In this document: piece after piece, positions 53,707-62,567 of the stretch | Layout of the letters: every line of letters starts with the position of its first letter | How positions within the stretch are numbered: the first letter of the stretch is position 1 | Assembly: GCF_010548375.1 (NCBI RefSeq) | Contig: NZ_JAAGLY010000001.1 | Location: forward strand, 434,001 to 498,000 | DNA from: Streptomyces sp. SID13726 | GTDB taxonomy: Bacteria; Actinomycetota; Actinomycetes; Streptomycetales; Streptomycetaceae | Direction: 5' to 3' | DNA: 64,000 nucleotides | Position numbers and translations under genes: made by a program | Notes under the pieces: generated by a model | Database searches by the model: none | What the model saw: the letters and a program-made list of their open reading frames with translations, nothing else | What the model was told of the DNA's origin: nothing

Positions 53707-56700
53707 TCCTCGGAACGCAGCCGGGCCAGGGCCCGCTCGGCGGCCAGGGTGCGGGGGTGCCGTAGCCCCAGCACCTCCTCGCAGGCTTCCCGGACCTCGG
53801 TGAACTCCACTTCCGCGGCGGCGAGTTCACCCTTGAGGCAGAGCAGCCCGGCGAGGTTGTACCGGACCGCCAGGGTCCCGGGATGCCGTGGACCCAGCGT
53901 CTCCACGCAGTCCGCCAGCACCGTCCGGTACTCCGCCTCCGCCCGCTCGACCCGCCCGCGCAGATGCAGTACGTGGGCGGCGCCGTGCCGCACGGACAGC
54001 GTCAGCAGGTGCTGCTCGCCGAGCACGGTCCGCCGGGCCTCGTACACCTCCCTGAACTCCCGTTCCGCCGCCTCCAGTTGACCTCGGTCCTTCAGCAGGT
54101 CGGCGAGGTTGTGCCGGACCGCGAGGGTGCCGGGATGCCGGGGGCCGAGAGTGTCGACGCAGTCCGCCAGGACCGTGCGGTACTCGGTCTCGGCCCGGTC
54201 GGTACGGCCCCGCAGATGCAGTACGTGGGCGGCGCCGTGCCGTACCGACAGGGTCAGCAGGTGCTGCTCGCCCAGCACCTCGCGCCGGGCCGCGTACACC
54301 GCCCTGAACTCCGTTTCCGCCGCCTCCAGTTGACCCCGCTCCATCAGCAGGTCGGCCAGGTTGTGGCGGACCACCAGGGTGTGCGGATGCATGTCGCCGA
54401 GCAGCCTGCGGCGGACCTCGAAGACCTCCCGGAACTCGGTCTCCGCGTCACCGGGCCAGCCCCGGTCGCGCAGTACGGTCGCCAGGCCGTGCCGGGCGGC
54501 CACGGTCTCGGGATGGTCCTCGCCGTAGGCGTCGGCACGCAGCCCGAGGACCGTACGGAACTCGTCCTCGGCCTCGGCGAGGAGGCCGCGGTCGCGCAGG
54601 ACGTCGGCCAGGTCGTGGCGCACGGCGAGGGTGTTCGGGTGGCGCTCGCCGAGCACGTCCACGCACACCTGGAGGGTCTCCCGCAGCTCCTGCTCCGTCT
54701 GCCGGAACATGCCGCGTTCGTGCAGCACCTGGGCCATCTCGTGCCGGGTGACCAGGGTGTCGGGGTGGCTCGCGCCGAGGGTCTCCCGGTAGGCGTCCAG
54801 GAGCAGGCGGTACTCCTCCTCGGCCTCCGCGAGCAGTCCTCGGTAACGGGCCATCCAGGCCACGCCCTTGCGGGCCGCGAGGGTCTGGGGGTGGCGCTCG
54901 CCGAGCAGGGTGCGGCGCGTGGCGTGCACCGCGCGGTACTCGGTCTCCGCCTCGACCGGGCGGCCCCGGTCGCACAGCAGGTTCGCGAGCGCGTACCGGG
55001 CGTCGGCGGTCTCGCCGGCCGCGTCACCGAACAGCGCCCGGGTGTCCTCCAGCAGAGTGCGCAGAAGCGACTCGGCCGCCTGCAGGCGCCCTCGCTGCTG
55101 GAGCAGGTGCGCCGCGGCCGACCGCACTTCGAGCGCGTCCGGATCGCGCGGCCCGCAGGCCAGCACCACCGGCTCGCACGCCTCCAGCACCTCCTCGGCC
55201 CGGTCCAGCCAGCCGCGCCGGATCAGATGCCGGGCCCCGGCCGCCGCCGCGCGCAGCGCCTTGGAGACCAGGTCGTCGTCCGCCTCGTACGGGTCGCCGA
55301 TCAGGGCCAGCGGGGCGTCGCAGTGCGGGAGCAGCAGCCGCCAGCGCGGCCAGTCGCGCGGGTCGTCCTCGCGGAGTTCGGCGGTGGCGGCGACGACCAG
55401 GTCGGCGACGACGGCCGCGTACTCCCTCATGTGCTCGGCGAGGTCCCGCTGGAGGCGCCCCGCGTCCCGGACGAGCGGGTGTATCAGCAGGGTGCGGGCG
55501 TGGTCGTCGCCGCCGCGCGGGGTGTGCAGCTCGACCAGGCCGAAGTCGGCGAGCGAGGTGAGCGCGGTGAACAGCTCCTGGGGCGTGACACCGGGCAGCA
55601 GCGCGGAGGCCGCCAGCCGGTCGGGGCGTAACAGGCCGACCAGCGGCACCGGCGCCTCGCCCAGACAGCACAGCAGCCGCATCAGCGGACGGGCCTGGGT
55701 GATGCCCCGCCGCTCCAGGAGGTCGAGGGACAGCTCCCAGGTGCCGGTCACCGGGACGGAGTAGTTGTTGCCCTGCCGCCCGGGCGGGCGCTCGTCGAGG
55801 AGTTCGGTGAAGCGCTCGTCGAGGGCCACGCGGTAGTCGGCGTACGTCCGCACGGTCGTCGTGCCCGGCCAGGCGGGGAACGCCGAGGCCGCCGCGAGAT
55901 GCGACCCGGCGATGCGCAGCGCCAGCGGCAGCCCGCCGAGCCGCCGGGTCAGCAGCCGGGCGTCCTCGCGCGAACCGGCCCGCTCCCCGGCGAGGTCCCA
56001 CAGCACCTCGGTGGCGTCGTCCTCCTCCAGGGCGTCGACCGAGTGCAGGGTCGCCCACGGTCCCCAGGTCGTCGGGCTGCTGTCCCGGCTGGTGATCAGC
56101 ACCAGGCCGGGCAGTTCCGCGGCGGGCCGGATCCAGCCCGTGCCCTCCGCCAACCGGCCGTAGGGCGCGAGGTGTTCGGGCTCGTCGGCGTTGTCCACCA
56201 CCAGCAGCCAGGGGCTCGCGGTGTCGCACAGCCGCCGCCACAGCAGGTCGGTCGCGCTCGAACGCCCCGACCAGGCACGGTCGATGAGGTCCGCGGGAGC
56301 GCCGAGCGCCGCCACCACCTCGCGCATCCCGGCGCTCAGCGCGGCGGGGTTCTTCGCCGTCACCCACCACACGTCGACGTTCAGCGCGGCGGCGTACGCG
56401 GCGATCTCCAGGGCGACGGTCGTCTTCCCGCTGCCGCCCATGCCGTGCAGCACCCGCACACCCGAAGTCGGCTTGCCCACCAGCTGTTTGAGCGCGTCCA
56501 GCAGGGGTTCACGGCCGCGTACCCGGCGGTCCAGGCGGCCCAGGGGCGGCGCGACGGTCAGCGCTCCGGGGGCACGGGCGGCCTCCAGCGGGGCCGGCGG
56601 CTGCTGCACCTGGATGAGGACGGGCCGCGCGAAACCGGAGAACTCCTGGATGAACTCGCTGAGCAGCCCGGACAGCGCGGGGTCCCGGGCCAGCAGTCCG

Positions 56701-56930
56701 CGCAGGGTGGTGTCCCACTCGTCCCGCTGCTCCCGCAGGATGATCTCCTGCCGGCCCGGCGGTGCCGCGTCGAGCGCCGCCCGCGCCCGGTCCAGGCGCT
56801 CCACGTCCTCCCGCCGCAGGATCCGCGCGATCCGGTGCCGGGCCGCCTGCCAGGCATCGGTGGTCATCAGCCCCACCATCGTGCCCGCGGCGGCGGCAGC
56901 GGTCTGGGTGAACAACTCTGCCCCGAACAT
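53664..56930 (-). CDS. NB-ARC NTPase with kinesin-light-chain-type TPR array
   Basis: 1088 aa from ATG at 56930. Residues 1-25 are Ala-rich and hydrophobic and may insert in a membrane. The NB-ARC domain has P-loop GMGGSGKTT (163-171), Walker B WLLVVDNADEPEHL, the RNBS-B-like LVLITSRD and GLPLAL. From about residue 600 to the end run roughly eleven 42-residue TPR units with LxxRHxxAxxLxxRG spacing. One 84-residue pair is duplicated nearly verbatim (252-bp period at 53857-54360). STAND-type switch protein, as used in regulation or conflict systems; no effector domain recognised. Confidence 0.82.
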   Translation of the reverse strand: MFGAELFTQTAAAAAGTMVGLMTTDAWQAARHRIARILRREDVERLDRARAALDAAPPGRQEIILREQRDEWDTTLRGLLARDPALSGLLSEFIQEFSGFARPVLIQVQQPPAPLEAARAPGALTVAPPLGRLDRRVRGREPLLDALKQLVGKPTSGVRVLHGMGGSGKTTVALEIAAYAAALNVDVWWVTAKNPAALSAGMREVVAALGAPADLIDRAWSGRSSATDLLWRRLCDTASPWLLVVDNADEPEHLAPYGRLAEGTGWIRPAAELPGLVLITSRDSSPTTWGPWATLHSVDALEEDDATEVLWDLAGERAGSREDARLLTRRLGGLPLALRIAGSHLAAASAFPAWPGTTTVRTYADYRVALDERFTELLDERPPGRQGNNYSVPVTGTWELSLDLLERRGITQARPLMRLLCCLGEAPVPLVGLLRPDRLAASALLPGVTPQELFTALTSLADFGLVELHTPRGGDDHARTLLIHPLVRDAGRLQRDLAEHMREYAAVVADLVVAATAELREDDPRDWPRWRLLLPHCDAPLALIGDPYEADDDLVSKALRAAAAGARHLIRRGWLDRAEEVLEACEPVVLACGPRDPDALEVRSAAAHLLQQRGRLQAAESLLRTLLEDTRALFGDAAGETADARYALANLLCDRGRPVEAETEYRAVHATRRTLLGERHPQTLAARKGVAWMARYRGLLAEAEEEYRLLLDAYRETLGASHPDTLVTRHEMAQVLHERGMFRQTEQELRETLQVCVDVLGERHPNTLAVRHDLADVLRDRGLLAEAEDEFRTVLGLRADAYGEDHPETVAARHGLATVLRDRGWPGDAETEFREVFEVRRRLLGDMHPHTLVVRHNLADLLMERGQLEAAETEFRAVYAARREVLGEQHLLTLSVRHGAAHVLHLRGRTDRAETEYRTVLADCVDTLGPRHPGTLAVRHNLADLLKDRGQLEAAEREFREVYEARRTVLGEQHLLTLSVRHGAAHVLHLRGRVERAEAEYRTVLADCVETLGPRHPGTLAVRYNLAGLLCLKGELAAAEVEFTEVREACEEVLGLRHPRTLAAERALARLRSEDQAPSDPDSATAGS
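53857..54360. repeat. 252-bp tandem duplication inside TPR region
   Basis: 53857-54108 and 54109-54360 are similar along their length and in phase with the TPR units; a diverged third copy begins at 54361. Confidence 0.8.
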
Positions 56931-56995
56931 CGAGGACCCCCTGTCGGCACACACCTCGACGGCTACGTCCGAACCCCTCTCCCGACTTCAGGTTC

Positions 56996-58252
56996 TCATG
57001 TCACGCGGACCGGAAGTGACTTGATCCCGTTGATGAAGTTCGACACGAGTCGTCCGGGCGGCCCGGCGAGCCGCGGCGCGGGCAGTGCACGCAGCGCCTC
57101 CCGGTACAGGATCCGCAGCTGGAGCCGGGCGAAGTGCGCGCCCAGGCAGACGTGCGGCCCGTCCCCGAAGGAGACGTGCGGATTCGGTGCACGGGTCAGG
57201 TCCAGCGTGTCGGCCTCCTCGAACGCCCGCTCGTCGCGGTTGGCGGAGGCGTGCAGGACGACCACCTTGTCGCCCGCGCGAATCCGCCGCCCGGCCAGTT
57301 CGGTGTCGTGGACGGCCGTACGGCGGAAGGTCAGGACGGGCGGATGCCAGCGCAGCAACTCGTCGACGGCCGTGGCGAGTCGGCCCGGATCGGCCCGCAG
57401 GCTCTGATACGCCCCCGGGTGCTCGGCCAGCGCCAGCAGTCCGCCGGGTGCCGCGCCGCGCACGGTGTCGTTGCCCGCGACGGTGAGCAGGAAGAAGAAC
57501 ATCTCCAGTTCGCCGTCGGCGAGTTCGGTGTCGTGGGCGAGGGTCGTCAGCACGTCGTCGCCGGGGTGCTCCCTCTTGTGCGCGGCCAACTGCCGGGCGT
57601 ACGCGAACATGTCGGCCAGCATCGCCGGGGAGCGCGGGTTGAGCGGCTTCCCCGACCGGTCCAGGACCCGGGGTCCCGCCTCGTCCGGGTCCTGGTAGCC
57701 GATGACCCGCTGGGTCCAGTGCAGCAGCAGTCCCCGGTCGCTGTCCGGCACGCCCAGCAGGTCGGAGAGGTTGAGCAGGGCGTAGTCGTCGGTGACGGCG
57801 GGGACGAGGTCGACGGTGCCGTCGGCGCCGCGAGCGGTCTTGAGGGCCGCCGCGAACAGGGTTCCGGCCCTCTCCTCGGCCACTGCGGCGAACCGCTCCA
57901 CGCGCCCCCGGGTGAAGGCCCGGCTCACCAGTCGCCTCAACCGCCCGTGATCAGGCGGGTCCTGATTGAGCATCATGCGCCGGATGAAGGGCAAGTCCGC
58001 CGGATCGGGGTCCCGGATCTGGGTCGCGCCGAGACACGAGGAGTACGTCGCCGAGTCCTTGAGCACCCGCACCACGTCCGCGTGCCGGCTCACCGCCCAG
58101 AACCCCGGCCCCGCCGGCCACCCCAGCACCTCGGGCTCCTCCTGCCAGGCCACCGGATGGTGGTCGCGCAGGACGCGATAGGCGCCGTGGGGCACCGCGT
58201 CGCCGTACTGGCGCGGATCGAAGACGTCGGGCACGGGCGGGACCTGTCGCAT
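56996..58252 (-). CDS. Cytochrome P450, CYP124/125/142-like
   Basis: 418 aa. Heme-ligand Cys369 in FGDGPHVCLGAHFA, I-helix AGNDT (259-263, Asn in place of the usual Gly-Glu-Thr start) and the ExxR pair in DELLRWHPP. The C-terminus FINGIKSLPVRV is characteristic of the CYP124/125/142 group, which oxidises terminal methyl groups of sterol side chains and branched lipids. No ferredoxin or reductase gene is adjacent. A role in modifying a branched-chain signalling lipid is possible given AfsA nearby, but is inference. Confidence 0.85.
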   Translation of the reverse strand: MRQVPPVPDVFDPRQYGDAVPHGAYRVLRDHHPVAWQEEPEVLGWPAGPGFWAVSRHADVVRVLKDSATYSSCLGATQIRDPDPADLPFIRRMMLNQDPPDHGRLRRLVSRAFTRGRVERFAAVAEERAGTLFAAALKTARGADGTVDLVPAVTDDYALLNLSDLLGVPDSDRGLLLHWTQRVIGYQDPDEAGPRVLDRSGKPLNPRSPAMLADMFAYARQLAAHKREHPGDDVLTTLAHDTELADGELEMFFFLLTVAGNDTVRGAAPGGLLALAEHPGAYQSLRADPGRLATAVDELLRWHPPVLTFRRTAVHDTELAGRRIRAGDKVVVLHASANRDERAFEEADTLDLTRAPNPHVSFGDGPHVCLGAHFARLQLRILYREALRALPAPRLAGPPGRLVSNFINGIKSLPVRVT

Positions 58253-58334
58253 CCGACCACCGTGACGTGCGGGAAGGGGCTCGGCAAGGGAAGAGGGACG
58301 GCTGTCGCCTTGTTGGCGCAGATGCCGTACCCCC

Positions 58335-58390
58335 TGTCATCTCCCCCCTGTCATCTCCCCTCTGTCATCTCACGCCTGTCATCTCACGCC
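58335..58390. repeat. Four direct repeats TGTCATCTC, 14-bp period
   Basis: TGTCATCTC begins at 58335, 58349, 58363 and 58377, each followed by a C-rich 5-nt spacer. It lies immediately upstream of the F420-type oxidoreductase gene, within its expected promoter or leader. Confidence 0.9.
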
Positions 58391-58406
58391 GAGGGAGGCG
58401 CATCGC

Positions 58407-59273
58407 ATGCGTCTGGGAGTCGCACCGCACCGACTGTGGCCCGCTCACGAGGACGAACAGGACAGCGTTCTCGAAGTCGCCCGCACCGCGGAGGAGTTGG
58501 GCTTCGACCACATCATCGCGAGCAGTCATCTGCTGGCCGGACGGACGGGCGTGACCCCGGACCCGCTGGTCCTGCTCTCGGCGGTGGCCGGGGCGACCAC
58601 CCGGATCGGGCTGCTGACCAGCGTCCTGATCCTGCCCCTGTACCACCCGGTCGTCGTCGCCCACCAGACCGCCACCCTCGACCGGATCTCCGGCGGCCGG
58701 TTCACCCTCGGTGTCGGCACCGGCTGGGACGCCACGGAGTTCGACGCCGTCGGCGTGCCGTTCGCGGGGCGGGGCCGCCGGGCCGACGAACAGCTGGACA
58801 CCGTACGGCAGTTGTGGCGGGACGAGGCCGAGGTGCGGCTCGGGGTGCGGCCGCGCACGCCCGGGGGACCGCCGGTGTGGATCGGGGGCGGCAGTGACGC
58901 GGCCCTGCGCCGGGCGCTGCGGTACGGCGACGCGTGGCACGGCTTCGGCCTCGACGCGGCCGAACTTGCCGGGGTGCGGGGCCGGTTGGCTGAACTCGGC
59001 GAGGAGACGGGGCGGGATCCGGCCACACCGCTGGAGCTGACGGCGGGCCTGCTGCTCGTGCCCCCGGGCTTCGAGGCCGCCGTACACACGCCCGGGCAGC
59101 GGCCGTTGGGCGGCGCCGAGCCGACCGCCGAGCGGGTGCGCGCGGAGCTTCGCGGGCTGGCGGACGCGGGGCTGGCCGCCGGTTCGCTGTGGCTGCCGGT
59201 CGCCGCCGAGGCGCTGCCGGACGCGCTGGGGTGGGTCGCGGAGGAGGTTCTCTCGTATTTCTCCGAGGAGTGA
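58407..59273 (+). CDS. LLM-class F420-dependent oxidoreductase
   Basis: 288 aa, ATG after GAGGGAGG. TIM-barrel luciferase-like family: EELGFDHIIASSHLL, TTRIGLLTSVLILPLYHPVV, DRISGGRFTLGVGTGWDATE and the late PVWIGGGSDAALRRALRYGD. This pattern is closest to F420-dependent actinobacterial members. 56 bp before an SsuA/NMT1-type binding protein, so it may act on the imported compound, as SsuD does on alkanesulfonates with FMN. Confidence 0.83.
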   Translation: MRLGVAPHRLWPAHEDEQDSVLEVARTAEELGFDHIIASSHLLAGRTGVTPDPLVLLSAVAGATTRIGLLTSVLILPLYHPVVVAHQTATLDRISGGRFTLGVGTGWDATEFDAVGVPFAGRGRRADEQLDTVRQLWRDEAEVRLGVRPRTPGGPPVWIGGGSDAALRRALRYGDAWHGFGLDAAELAGVRGRLAELGEETGRDPATPLELTAGLLLVPPGFEAAVHTPGQRPLGGAEPTAERVRAELRGLADAGLAAGSLWLPVAAEALPDALGWVAEEVLSYFSEE

Positions 59274-59329
59274 CGATTCGGCCGACCATGGTGTAGTGAT
59301 CATGTCAATCGATAGGTCATCATGCCCGG

Positions 59330-60313
59330 ATGGCGTTAGGACTGGCGTTACGACCTTGGCGTTCGGGAAGCGGAAAGGCGGCGGCCGGCGCGGTCGCCCT
59401 GGTACTGGTGCTCGGGGCCTGCGGCGGTGACGGGGACTCCACGTCCTCCGGCGGCGGGCGGACGACGGTCAGGGTGGCCGCGCTGCCCTTGAGCGACTGC
59501 GCCATGCTCTACATCGCGCAGAGCCGCGGGCTGTTCGAGAAGGAGGGCCTCGACGTCCGCATCCAGCAGATCCAGCAGAGCCTCCAGGCGCTGCCCGCCC
59601 TGTCCAAGGGACAGATCGACATGGTCGCGAGCGCGAACTACGTCACCTACTTCCAGGCCCAGGACCAGGGCACCCTCGACATCCGGATCGTCGCCGAGGC
59701 GATCAGGGCGGCCCCGCGCATGATGGACGTCCTGGTGCCGAAGGACTCGGACATCAAGACGCTCGCCGACCTCGCGGGCAAGAAACTCGCCGTCAACGTC
59801 CTCAACAACGTCCAGTCGCTCACCTTCAACGAGATCCTCGCGAAACACGGCGTCGGCGCACCCGTCTACCGGCAGATCCCGTTCCCGCAGATGGGGGCCG
59901 CGCTGGACAAGGGGCAGGTCGACGCCGTGCACGCGGTCGAGCCCTACGACAGCTCCATCCAGGACGAGTCGGGCGCCAGGGTCCTGGTGGACGCGGCGTC
60001 CGCGCCGGTGGAGTCCATCCCGCTCAGCGGCTACATCACCACCGAGCGGTTCGCCGGGAAGAACGCGGACGCGCTCGCACGGTTCCAACGCGCCCTGAAA
60101 GCCGCCGTGAAGCTCGCCGACGCCGATCCGTCCCTGGTGCGCGAGGTGCTGCCGACGTACACCAAGGTCACCAAGGAGCAGGCGGCGAAGATCGATCTGC
60201 CGGTCTTTCCGGAGACCATGGACGGCACGCAGATCGCCCGGCTCACCGAACTCATGCAGAAACAGAAGATGTTGAAGAAACCGATCGATCCGACCACCCT
60301 GCTGGTGAAGTGA
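59330..60313 (+). CDS. SsuA/NMT1-type substrate-binding lipoprotein
   Basis: 327 aa. Lipobox LVLGAC. Begins TTVRVAALPLSDCAMLYIAQ, SRGLFEKEGLDVRI and has the mid-sequence LADLAGKKLAVNVLNNVQS, as in NMT1/THI5-like and SsuA/TauA binding proteins. Likely ligands are sulfonates, pyrimidine precursors or similar. First gene of the transport operon. Confidence 0.82.
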   Translation: MALGLALRPWRSGSGKAAAGAVALVLVLGACGGDGDSTSSGGGRTTVRVAALPLSDCAMLYIAQSRGLFEKEGLDVRIQQIQQSLQALPALSKGQIDMVASANYVTYFQAQDQGTLDIRIVAEAIRAAPRMMDVLVPKDSDIKTLADLAGKKLAVNVLNNVQSLTFNEILAKHGVGAPVYRQIPFPQMGAALDKGQVDAVHAVEPYDSSIQDESGARVLVDAASAPVESIPLSGYITTERFAGKNADALARFQRALKAAVKLADADPSLVREVLPTYTKVTKEQAAKIDLPVFPETMDGTQIARLTELMQKQKMLKKPIDPTTLLVK

Positions 60314-60340
60314 GGAGCTCGCCGGTGGCGGGCTCGAAGA

Positions 60341-60383
60341 GGCCGTGCCCGAAGGGGCCGTGCCCGAAGGGGCCGTGCCCGTG
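60341..60383. repeat. 15-bp repeat GGCCGTGCCCGAAGG at a permease start
   Basis: Two perfect copies and a truncated third. Each supplies an in-frame GTG (60345, 60360, 60375), so the true start is uncertain by up to ten codons. Confidence 0.85.
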
Positions 60384-61184
60384 CGCCGGCTGAGGGAGCG
60401 TCAGGAGCTGTGGCTCGGACTGCTCGGGGTGCTGCTCGCCTTCGGGGTGTGCGAGGCGGTGAGCCGGGCCGGTCTGGTGCGCCGCAGCTATCTGCCGCCC
60501 GCCTCCGAAGTCCTCGGCCGCGCGGTCGAGTTGGCGGGCGACTCCGTCTTCCTCGACGGGATCGGGGCCACCCTGCGCGCCTGGGCGCTCGGACTCGCCC
60601 TCGCCTGCGCGATCGCCGTACCGCTCGGGCTGCTGCTGGGCAGTGTCCCGCTCGTCGACGCCGCCACCCGGGCGATCGTGGAGCTGCTGCGGCCGCTGCC
60701 GTCCGTCGCCCTGATCCCCCTGGTCTCCCTGCTGCTCGGCTCCGGCACCGAAACCGAGGTCGCGCTCATCACGTACGCCTGTGTCTGGCCCATCCTCTTC
60801 AACACCGTCTACGGCCTCGGCGAGACCGACCCCCTTGCCAAGGACACCCTGCGCGCCTTCGGCTTCGGCCGCCTCGCGGTACTGCTCCGCGCCGAACTCC
60901 CCGCCACGGCCCCCTTCATCGCCGCCGGCATCCGCATCTCCGCCGCGGTCGCCCTCATCCTCGCCGTCGCCACGGAGATCCTCTCCGGCTTCGGCAAGGG
61001 CCTCGGCATCTACATCGCCCAGGCGGGCCTCGCCACGGACGGCACGAGGGATGTACTGGCCGGGGTGGTCTGGGCCGGGGCGCTGGGGCTGGTCATCAAC
61101 GGGGTGCTGGTGTGGGCCGAGCGGCGGCTGTTCCCGTGGACGCCGGAGCATCGGGGGGTCGCGGGGCGCGGGGTGGGGTTGTGA
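60345..61184 (+). CDS. ABC permease, SsuC/TauC type (first)
   Basis: 279 aa from GTG at 60345; the N-terminal repeat makes later GTGs equally possible. Six hydrophobic segments; coupling motif TLRAFGFGRLAVLLRAELPA. The N-terminal QELWLGLLGVLLAFGV and RSYLPPASEVL are standard for SsuC-like permeases. Overlaps the second permease gene by 4 nt (GTGA). Confidence 0.82.
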   Translation: MPEGAVPEGAVPVRRLRERQELWLGLLGVLLAFGVCEAVSRAGLVRRSYLPPASEVLGRAVELAGDSVFLDGIGATLRAWALGLALACAIAVPLGLLLGSVPLVDAATRAIVELLRPLPSVALIPLVSLLLGSGTETEVALITYACVWPILFNTVYGLGETDPLAKDTLRAFGFGRLAVLLRAELPATAPFIAAGIRISAAVALILAVATEILSGFGKGLGIYIAQAGLATDGTRDVLAGVVWAGALGLVINGVLVWAERRLFPWTPEHRGVAGRGVGL

Positions 61185-62539
61185 GGGGGGTGGCGGGCGG
61201 CGGAGGTGGAGGCGGTGACCGTTGGGAGGGGGTGCCGGGGGTGGGGGGTTCGGTGGGGGGTGAGGGGGAGGGTGGGGTGCCGGGGGTGGGGGGTTGGGCG
61301 GGGGGTGAGGGTGGTGGTCGGGTGCGGGGGGCGGCTGATGCGGCGGGTGGTGAGGGCGGTAGCAAGGTGCGAGGGGCCGTGGATCCAGCGGAGGGCGAGG
61401 GCGAGGGCGGCAGTCGGGTGCAGAGGTCGGGTGATGTGGCGGGCGGCGAGAGTGGTGGTCGGATGCGGGGCTCGGTCGATCGGCCGGACGGCGAGGGCGG
61501 GAGTCGGCCGCGGCGCTCCGCCGATCCAGCGGACGGCGAGGGCGGCAGCCGGGTGCAGGGGTCGGGTGATGTGGCGGGCGGCGAGAGTGGTGGTCGGATG
61601 CGGGGCTCGGTCGATCGGCTGGACGGCGAGGGCGGTAGCCGGATGCCGGACTTCGCCGATCCAGCGGACGGCACCGCCTCGCCGCGTCACGACTCCCGGC
61701 TCCGCCCAGCCCTGTCGGCGTCGCCCCAGCCGCCCACGCCGCCCACCCCCCGCTCCCGCGGGGCCACTCACCCCGCCCTCCTGCGCTGGCTCGTGCTCGT
61801 GCTCGCCGTGGGTGTCTGGGAGTTGGGTACTCGGGCCCAAGGGAGTGTCTACTTCCCGCCGCCGAGTCGCATCGCGCGGCACGTCCGGGACCTGTGGTTC
61901 GACGGGCCCGCCCGGCATCTCTTCCTCGGTCCGGCCGCCGTGGACGACATCCTGCCCAGCCTCGGCCGGATGGCGGCCGGGTTCGCGATCGCCGTGTTCG
62001 GCGGGATCGTCCTCGGCGTCGCCGTCGGCCGCTCGCGCCGGGCCCACGCGCTGTGCAACCCCGTCCTCCAGTTCGCCCGGGCCGTTCCGCCCCCGGCGCT
62101 GGTCCCCGTCTTCGTCGTGGTGTTCGCGTTCGGCACCCCGATGCAGATCGCGTCGATCGCGTTCAGCGCCGTCTGGCCGGTACTGATCAACACCGCGGCC
62201 GGGGTCCGCAACACCGACCCGCTGCGCCTGGACGTCGCCGCGGTGCTGCGCCTGAACACCGCCGAACGCCTGTGGTTCCTCGTCCTGCCCTCCGCACTGC
62301 CCCGGATCTTCGCCGGACTGCGCCTGAGCCTTTCGCTCTCCCTCATCCTCATGGTCTTCTCGGAACTGCTGCCGGGCACCGCCAACGGCATCGGCTTCAC
62401 GCTCACCGAGGCCCAGACCCGCTCCGACCTGCTCACCGTATGGGCGGCGCTGGTCCTGCTCGGCGTCCTCGGCTATCTGCTCAACACCGGTCTGCTGACG
62501 GTCGAGAAACGGCTGATCGGCAAGGGAAGGGCCGTATGA
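61181..62539 (+). CDS. ABC permease, SsuC/TauC type (second), with repeat-rich N-terminal extension
   Basis: 452 aa from GTG at 61181. Residues 1-195 are Gly/Asp/Arg low-complexity sequence built from imperfect 45-residue units (GESGGRMRGSVDR). Only from about residue 200 does a normal permease begin (ALLRWLVLVLAVGVWELGTR; coupling segment VLRLNTAERLWFLVLPSALP). Codon and base use change in the extension, with strong G over C bias. No start with a ribosome site is seen closer to the permease, so the extension is taken as translated, though an internal start is possible. Confidence 0.7.
   Translation: MRGVAGGGGGGGDRWEGVPGVGGSVGGEGEGGVPGVGGWAGGEGGGRVRGAADAAGGEGGSKVRGAVDPAEGEGEGGSRVQRSGDVAGGESGGRMRGSVDRPDGEGGSRPRRSADPADGEGGSRVQGSGDVAGGESGGRMRGSVDRLDGEGGSRMPDFADPADGTASPRHDSRLRPALSASPQPPTPPTPRSRGATHPALLRWLVLVLAVGVWELGTRAQGSVYFPPPSRIARHVRDLWFDGPARHLFLGPAAVDDILPSLGRMAAGFAIAVFGGIVLGVAVGRSRRAHALCNPVLQFARAVPPPALVPVFVVVFAFGTPMQIASIAFSAVWPVLINTAAGVRNTDPLRLDVAAVLRLNTAERLWFLVLPSALPRIFAGLRLSLSLSLILMVFSELLPGTANGIGFTLTEAQTRSDLLTVWAALVLLGVLGYLLNTGLLTVEKRLIGKGRAV
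61426..61635. repeat. 75-bp direct repeat, 135-bp period
   Basis: 61426-61500 and 61561-61635 are identical except for about one or two bases. They lie within the coding sequence of the Gly-rich extension; the period is in frame (45 codons). Confidence 0.9.
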
Positions 62540-62567
62540 GTCACGCCAGCCGCACCCAGGAAGCCCC

